A DNA stretch of 64,000 bases, taken from positions 8,232-72,231 of the forward strand of contig MNCI01007772.1 in the NCBI GenBank assembly GCA_015680685.1, given 5' to 3'. A program made the translations under genes and the position numbers. Origin of the DNA: Gnetum montanum (Eukaryota; Streptophyta; Gnetopsida; Gnetales; Gnetaceae). A model generated the notes under the pieces. It made no database searches and was not told the origin of the DNA. It saw nothing but the letters and a program-made list of their open reading frames with translations. This document shows, in pieces, positions 57,760-64,000 of this stretch. Each line of letters starts with the position of its first letter. The first letter of the stretch is position 1.

Positions 57760-59070
57760 TTCAGATGTCTTTGACCTATCGGACAACATCACTACAAGCT
57801 AGTTAGAGCTGCTCTTAGCAAAGGGAAAATGCCTCACCCTAGAGGGACAACTGGAAGTAGCTTAGGCAAATAATTATCACTTAGCTACGGAGGTTGTCCA
57901 ACTAAGGGACCAACTTTCCAATTTGGCGATAAGCAACCATAGCATCACCATAGATTAAGCTCTTTAATAGATTCAAATCAAGCTCTAATAGGTCGAGTAC
58001 GAGTGGGAGTTAGCGATCTTTGACAAGTCCTTAGTGGAAGCCCGTTCTTATTATCTAAACATGGAATTGATAGAGGTTCACTAGGATAATGTTGGGTTCA
58101 TCGCTGAAGTTCATCGCCTGCATAATGTTGGTCTCAAAAATCAACAAATGAAGGATGTTATACACTAATAGCAGGAGGAGCTGGCTAGGGTAAACACCAA
58201 TGTAAGGAGATTGGCTACCGAGAATCACAATCTATCAATGGAGGAAGTTCAAGCCTTGCGACAGAAGGCAACCATTGAGATTGCCACTTGGAAGAATGAG
58301 GTCCACAAGTTTGAACGAGTGAAAAATCACTACAGGGACCAAGTGGGATCGCAAAAAGAAATTAATAAAAAAGAAATCCAAGTCATAAAGGTGAAGATGA
58401 ATCAAAGCCTCCAACAGGTCAAGGAAGGAGGTAAGATATGGCAACCCATCATCGATGGATTAAACACTTACAACCAAGCTAAGATTCATGTCAAGGAGCT
58501 ATAGATTGAAGAAATGACGGAATACATAGAACTAGCCAACCGTCATTATGCAAACCTAGCCATGCTTATAGCTAGGAGGCTACAGTCAGACCTTGAGAAG
58601 TAGGTGGCCACCTTGTATTCATTATACGAGGGCAAGTTCAAGGTGCATAAGGAGATAAATCAAAAGCTAGAAATAGCAAATGTGGAACTCAAAGTTCTTC
58701 GCATCTACTTTGAAGGGAAACACTCTATTTTGGAGAACTTGGCTTGATGAATGGATGACCACTAGTGGCTGCAAGCATTAGTCTGAGCATTCGACATTGA
58801 ATGAAAACAGTTTGCAACCTAGTTCATCAATTTAAAGGAGCTCTTCCCTGTGCTTCCATGTCCTTAGGATGTTCCTATTCTAGCACACATTGGTAAATTT
58901 TCTTGGACTGTAAACAACCCCAGAAGTAAAGAAGAAAAAATGAGGGCTTTGTTGAAGGCTTTCCAATTGCCTCCAAAAGTTGCAATAGCCACAGGAAAAC
59001 CACAACCACCACATGCACTTGAAGTTGGTGAAGGCCCATTAGAAGCACCACCACCAGGCACTGTATGATC
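57760..59070 (+). pseudogene. Element C extra ORF, coiled-coil C-terminal part
   Basis: The + strand sequence translates to a Glu/Gln/Lys-rich helical protein over several frames. The clean piece 58211-58504 includes RQKATIEIATWKNEVHKFER and KEINKKEIQVIKVKMNQSL, with heptad-like leucine/valine spacing typical of coiled coils. It continues past a stop at 58505 through LANRHYANLAMLIARRLQSD and ends with PPHALEVGEGPLEAPPPGTV before the stop near 59065. Together with 56223-57250 this looks like one decayed protein of about 900 residues. Confidence 0.5.
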
Positions 59071-59285
59071 TTATTTAGCTTCTATAGCAAGGTTTTACAT
59101 CCATTGTTGTCAAGGTGTTCGATTTTGTTATCCATGAATACCATAGTTTTGTAATTCCTTCCATACACTCGGGCACTTGGTGTATTTTTAGCGTCAGTAC
59201 GTATCTTGAGATGTTTTGCTATGTGTGTTGCTAATCACCTCATACGTTCCAAATTGTAACAAACTTGAGGACGAGTTTTCACTCA

Positions 59286-59297
59286 GTTGTGGGGGTA
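59286..59297 (+). other. Polypurine tract of element C beside the 3' LTR
   Basis: GTTGTGGGGGTA directly precedes the 3' LTR start TGATGAAGC. It corresponds to GTCATGGGGGTA of element B. Confidence 0.6.
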
Positions 59298-60171
59298 TGA
59301 TGAAGCATCCAGTCACTACATCGACTAGGCCACATCGATGAAGCCTTGTTAATGCGGTCACATTGATGTGACCCCATCAATGCATCTTTCCAAGAATTGT
59401 AGAGTCTATTATTTTCTATAAATATGCATGCACCCACCACATTTATGGCACCTTTTGTTCGAGTTGTAGAGAAGCTTTTGCAGTTTTTTTTTTGTAGGAG
59501 TTAGATTATATTCCAAGTGCCCACATACATAGTTTGAAGAGTGTACGGCTATTTATTCGAGCACTATTGTACTTGATCCCATTGGTGTAAATGACAATAA
59601 AGACAAGCTTTTTGAACATTCCTTGCAGCATTTGAACTAGATTACTTAAGCATTAATATTTTAATACTTTAATACTTTAATAGGTTTTATGATTTTTTTA
59701 TGACTTTATAGTCACAGTACGTTTTAGTAGCCCACAAGAACACATAAGCACGACCACCTCGAACATATGTCTAGCACTTGGCAACCCAGATACACTTAAT
59801 TTCTAGAAACCTAGTAGTGATTAGGACATGCTTGGGATGTGCACGGAGGATGGGGACGACTGCTTATGCTAGGAGTAGTTGAGTGATAGAGTAGTGAAAC
59901 CTTCAATTATTTATCCCTTTTTACTCCCTCTATTAGAAGAATTAAATATTAATAATGAAAGAAAACACATAAAAATTATATGCCTTAGTCTCACTTAACC
60001 ATTGTTCTAAAATGTTACCAGTGAGGTTGAGAGGACAACGACCATTCTAACTAGGATTTTGATGGCTAGAATACTGTGCGTAAGTGCTCGTAGTCTTTGG
60101 AATTTGACTGAATCATGTGTGAACGCTTGTGATTCATATGGTTGGGCGTAGGGGTACCTCATCACTCATCA
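59298..60171 (+). repeat. 3' LTR of element C
   Basis: 874 bp, colinear with 46831-47729. TATAAATA lies at 59417-59424. It ends GGGGTACCTCATCACTCATCA, followed by the CTATT duplication. Confidence 0.9.
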
Positions 60172-60176
60172 CTATT
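60172..60176. repeat. Target-site duplication of element C, right
   Basis: CTATT, matching 46826-46830. Confidence 0.9.
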
Positions 60177-61495
60177 CATACCATTATGTTTCTCAATATT
60201 TTACCAATTACAAATGTTAGGATGATGAAGTAGTATTTAGTTCCATTTGAAGAACTGATAAGTAAGTATTATAGGAGATAATTGTGATCATTATAACATA
60301 TGATCCAGTTTTCTAAAGAAGAATTAATAATCAAAATTATGTCATACCAAGCTTAGTTTAGTTTCTTAAAGAAAAAGAGAATGAAAATTAGAAGGTTACG
60401 ATGGAATAAGAAAAGTAAGACTTATGAAGAAGTAGTAAATAAATAGATAAATCTAAGATAAGAGTAGCTTAATGAAGCATGAAAAGGTTTATGAAGTTAA
60501 ATGTGACTTAATAAAGTACAATAGACAAAAATAAGTTAAGTTGGAGAAGACTTAGCAAAGAACAACGTGTTAGACTATAATAATAAGTCTAACGTAAGCA
60601 TTTATAACTTAATTGTAAGTTATGAATAATAAGTTTGAGAATAGAATTCGTAACAATAATGGTTACGAGTTGTGATTATATAAAATAAGATTAATTATAC
60701 AAAGAAGTACAAATGCAATAAAAATGTTAAGTTGGTGATATGAAGATTGTATATTACAGAGAACATCGATCCTAATAATTAGAGTTGTCTAAGAGCATAC
60801 AATCACATCTACCTATGAGATGGTATCTATTGTGGACAATCTCACCCATGCTATCACATGGGGCCATGATCAACAAAATTGTCTTGTAAAATAATATACT
60901 ATTTCAACAAGCAATGTTAACGTGTGAGAAGGTGGATCAACATGCATGAAGGTGAATCAACGTGCACCTGGAAGGTGAATTGATGTGAGAGAAGGTGGAA
61001 TGACTTGCACGGAGGTGAAACATCACTAGCAGGTAGCTATAAAGTAGAGGATTGTAGAAAAAGGATCGATTGGTCTCCCAGTGGAGGGGAGGGAGGGCCT
61101 CCTTAACAAATTGGGATCTCTTCTTGAATAGATACATCTCTCTCCATTGAGGTGCATGTAGATAGACAAGGGGATTTACAGGGGCTAAGAAACTAGTGGA
61201 CATTGATTTTCTCTCTCTTTCTTCTCCTATTTTTCTTGTGATGATAGCAGTGTAGCTGAATCATGTAAATGGCAAGTGTGACAAGTGGGTTCTACATTCT
61301 TGTTTCTTTATTCTTGGAAACGGACCATTGATAGTCAGTAGTAGCAGAGCTACATGGACGATGGTTAACAATCTCAATAGGAAACCAAGTGATGGTGGTT
61401 TTCTTTTCCCTTTTCGCGGTAGAGCTATGATGGTGGAAAACATAAGATTGGAGAAAAAATGTATCTACCAATCACGTGACAATAGGATTTAGTGG
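60177..61495. other. AT-rich DNA with short GAAGGTG repeats, no gene seen
   Basis: No supported coding region. Between about 60928 and 61020, GAGAAGGTGGATCAACATGC-like words recur four to five times. Confidence 0.5.
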
Positions 61496-61518
61496 CTTCT
61501 TCTTCTTCTTCTTCTTCT

Positions 61519-61562
<44 letters not shown>
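61496..61562. repeat. Compound microsatellite (TTC)n-(TC)n
   Basis: About nine TTC/CTT units pass directly into about twenty TC units, ending at CTCTATTATGG. Confidence 0.95.
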
Positions 61563-61564
<2 letters not shown>

Positions 61565-64000
61565 TATGGTGTTGTAGTAGTTGACAACAGTAGTTGTAGG
61601 CATGGGTTCTACAATTTCATTGTATTTTTGGCAGCTAGTAAATCCATAGCAAGGTTTTTTAAACAAGGACAAATATTACTCTCTTGTGCCAGTGATGGGG
61701 TGTGTTCTATCTATGCATTAGAGACACATCAGCCAACCCATTCATCTAGCCTCTTCTGTCTCCCTCCCTCATTCGACGACTATAGGTAGTGTTGGATGTG
61801 GTAGCATTCGCAATGGACAAGTAGCAATAACCAGGAATCAAGGAAAATTTATTTTGGTTACCTTTTGTATTCTTTAATTCAAGACACTTATTCTAATTAA
61901 AATTTTCATTTTTTTCACTATTTTCAAAAGGCCATGTAGCCCTCTCCAGCTAAGACTATTCTCAGGTTTCCATACCCATATGGGAGACACCCTAGGCAAT
62001 AGTCTCCTCAAACAGGTTTTTTTCCCCAAGTGTTGGTGTGTCCAACTTTTAGGCATCAATAGTATCATAGAAAGATTGGACTCATAAAGAAGTGGATGTC
62101 TTTTGGATCAAAAGAAGTTAATAATTAACAAAGGATTAAAAAATGATAGAAAGATAACAGAATAGTGGTTGATATAGTAACCAAAAGAATTATGAAGAGG
62201 CATGTTACTTCATATTGTCTTGAAGAAGCTAAAATAACAAGGCTAGAATGATTACCAAGATCAGGTAAGCATAAGAAGTTGGGCAAATAAGTAAAAGAAT
62301 ATTAATTTTCAAAAAATAAAAGTTCATAAATTGATCGTGTGAAGATGAAAATCATACATGAACAACTCAGAATGCTAAAAAAAACGATGAAGAGTCTTCT
62401 TCAATAGTCAAGTTCTAAGACAAGGCAAATTGAGAGCTACAATACTTATCCTTTGTAGGAACATCGTATAGAGAATATAACCTATGTGTTGTTATGAATT
62501 GAGGACAAGGTTGACACTATTTAGAGATACATGGTCCAAGAATGTGATTAGGAAAAATGTGATAGAAGTAAGATTTGTAATATCGATGGAAGATATGCCT
62601 AAAAAATAAATCTCATTATCAATTCACAAATAATTATATTTATTCCAAATTAAAGTGGAATAGATACCCAATAAATAAACCTTATAGGCCTAGCTTTCCA
62701 AACTCCTAATAAGTTATGAAAGTATGATGATAGGAAGGAGGAATTGAATGGTCTTATGAAAAACAATATGCTTCTACTTAAAAAATAAAATAATAGAATT
62801 TCATTCATGATAGTTATCACCTTAATTTATAAATACTCAAAATGACTCTAAACATATGCCAATAAATAATCTGTTATCACATGTTGTCAGAAATCTAATT
62901 ATTTAGTTAATCATGATCTATTACAAAGGACACATTATGATTTGGGGCAAATTACATAAAGGTTTCTTTGATCTTAAGCAAATTAGGGTCTAGTGCAACT
63001 ATGATTGTGAAACGTATTCTTGAGAGATATATAATTTTGAGGAAAATTCATAATTAGAGATGACTATCAAAATGGATCTCGAAAAGAAGATTAACTTTGA
63101 CAAAATTATAAAGAAAAATAAGAGTTTTATGATATTACCCATTAATCTAATTTAAGATAAGCTAGAATTAAAAAGATCCATTAACTTAAACTCTAATTAT
63201 TTCTCTAGCATGATTGAGCTAGATATTTAAGAAGTTCTCAGAGCTATCAAGCTGTTAGGATATACTATCAAGTTGACAACATGTTGACCGATGATAGAAG
63301 TAGAAACATTGAAGAGTCTATAAACTGAAAATAATTATGTATTGGAGATCTTCTATGGGGATAAGTCCATGCATAATGTCAAGCATGTAACAATAGTCCT
63401 CTATACCTATTGATTAACCTGGAAGTAATTACTAGGTAGAAGAAGAGTAAAGAGTATATTCATGCATTGAATTCATGTTGATGAACATTGATAGCATGAT
63501 GGAAACTAAACATATAAAATTATGTGTTAAACATAAAATCATAAATGTTGATCAAGCTTTCTATCTAAGGGAGTTATAAAGGAGCTAGGCAAAGGTGTAA
63601 TGGTTGCAAGAGTAGTTGGAATCTAGCACACCATTGGTACTAGTACGTTCTATAGGCACACCTATGGTATGGATTAAGCACCTACAACTTGAATTTTTCA
63701 AGGTATGATAAGTGGAGAAACAAGCCTAGTTCATGAAGGTTGATTTGGAGAGGCGAGTTAGGATGTTAAAGCATTAATCCCATAAATGGAAGAAAATGAT
63801 TCAAGATAACAAAAGTAGTTAATTTTCCTTTCCAATTAGCTATGAAGACTTGAGGACAAGAGTTAGATTATGGTATAATTTTAAGACAAATATCTTCATA
63901 TAGAAAAGAACCAATGGAATTTGTAGCAAGAGCTAGTAGCAAAGACAACCAGGGAGACTAATAAGCTTAAAAAGATCCAACTAATCAAGTAGGAAACCTA
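61563..64000. other. AT-rich repetitive-looking DNA, no gene recognised
   Basis: Read in six frames, no domain could be named. Phrases such as TTGAGGACAAG (62504 and near 63850) and the purine-rich character suggest a very old retrotransposon, but this is not proven. Confidence 0.4.

Larger units (their letters stand above)
46831..60171 (+). mobile_element. Ty3/Gypsy retrotransposon C (Athila/Tat-like), full length with extra ORF region
   Basis: 13,341 bp: LTRs of 899 and 874 bp, tRNA-Asp-type primer-binding site, gag, protease, RT, RNase H, integrase, and then 5.3 kb between integrase and the 3' LTR that holds a separate coding-like region (56223-59070). Flanked by a perfect 5-bp duplication, CTATT. 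Gag and pol align with A and B but are clearly another subfamily. All frames are interrupted. Confidence 0.9.

Noticed and set aside
61472-61672. Frame with Arg-Glu repeats and a Lys run
   Set aside because: It is the (TC)n-(TTC)n microsatellite read as protein.

Overview
This window looks like nuclear DNA of a seed plant. Its size, its low gene density and its many decayed, nested LTR retrotransposons suggest a gymnosperm such as a conifer; that last step is inference. I see no bacterial, organellar or viral operon. About 85-90% of the window is transposon-derived or featureless AT-rich DNA. One gene island lies at about 39.0-45.7 kb.

Layout, left to right. (1) 480-4560: heavily mutated Ty3/Gypsy element on the + strand. 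(2) 6159-11829: LINE (L1-type) on the - strand, flanked by a 14-bp target-site duplication. Between those duplications, at the LINE 5' end, is a + strand first-exon-like fragment resembling SYP5-type Qc-SNAREs. (3) 13545-20400: two Ty1/Copia remnants on the - strand. (4) 21244-26968: Ty3 element A on the - strand. It is cut by a 181-base assembly gap, and at its left end carries a nearly complete tRNA-Asp copy joined to an inverted piece of LTR. (5) 26985-38796: Copia element D on the + strand, split by a complete Ty3 element B (27702-37462, perfect 5-bp target duplication GTTGT). (6) 39213-45492: two divergently transcribed six-exon paralogues of a secreted, cysteine-containing protein family I do not recognise, separated by a CpG-rich tandem repeat. 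(7) 46831-60171: Ty3 element C (13.3 kb, perfect target duplication CTATT), with a long extra coding region after pol. (8) 60177-64000: AT-rich DNA with a microsatellite and no supported gene.

Elements A, B and C are relatives. They share LTR ends TGATG...CATCA, a U5 end with GTAGGGGTACCTC, a tRNA-Asp-type primer-binding site, a similar gag N-terminus and a short zinc-knuckle-like motif. A and B carry clusters of CGATATCG palindromes just upstream of the LTR TATA box. B and C share three GTCATGGGGG-like tracts and a splice-acceptor-like TAG directly before the start of the post-pol ORF. All transposon proteins are broken by stops or frameshifts, so I see no autonomous copy here.

The two intact-looking genes match each other in exon order, intron phase and two exact exon lengths (68 and 159 nt), which supports the splice models well. 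Their function cannot be read from the sequence.
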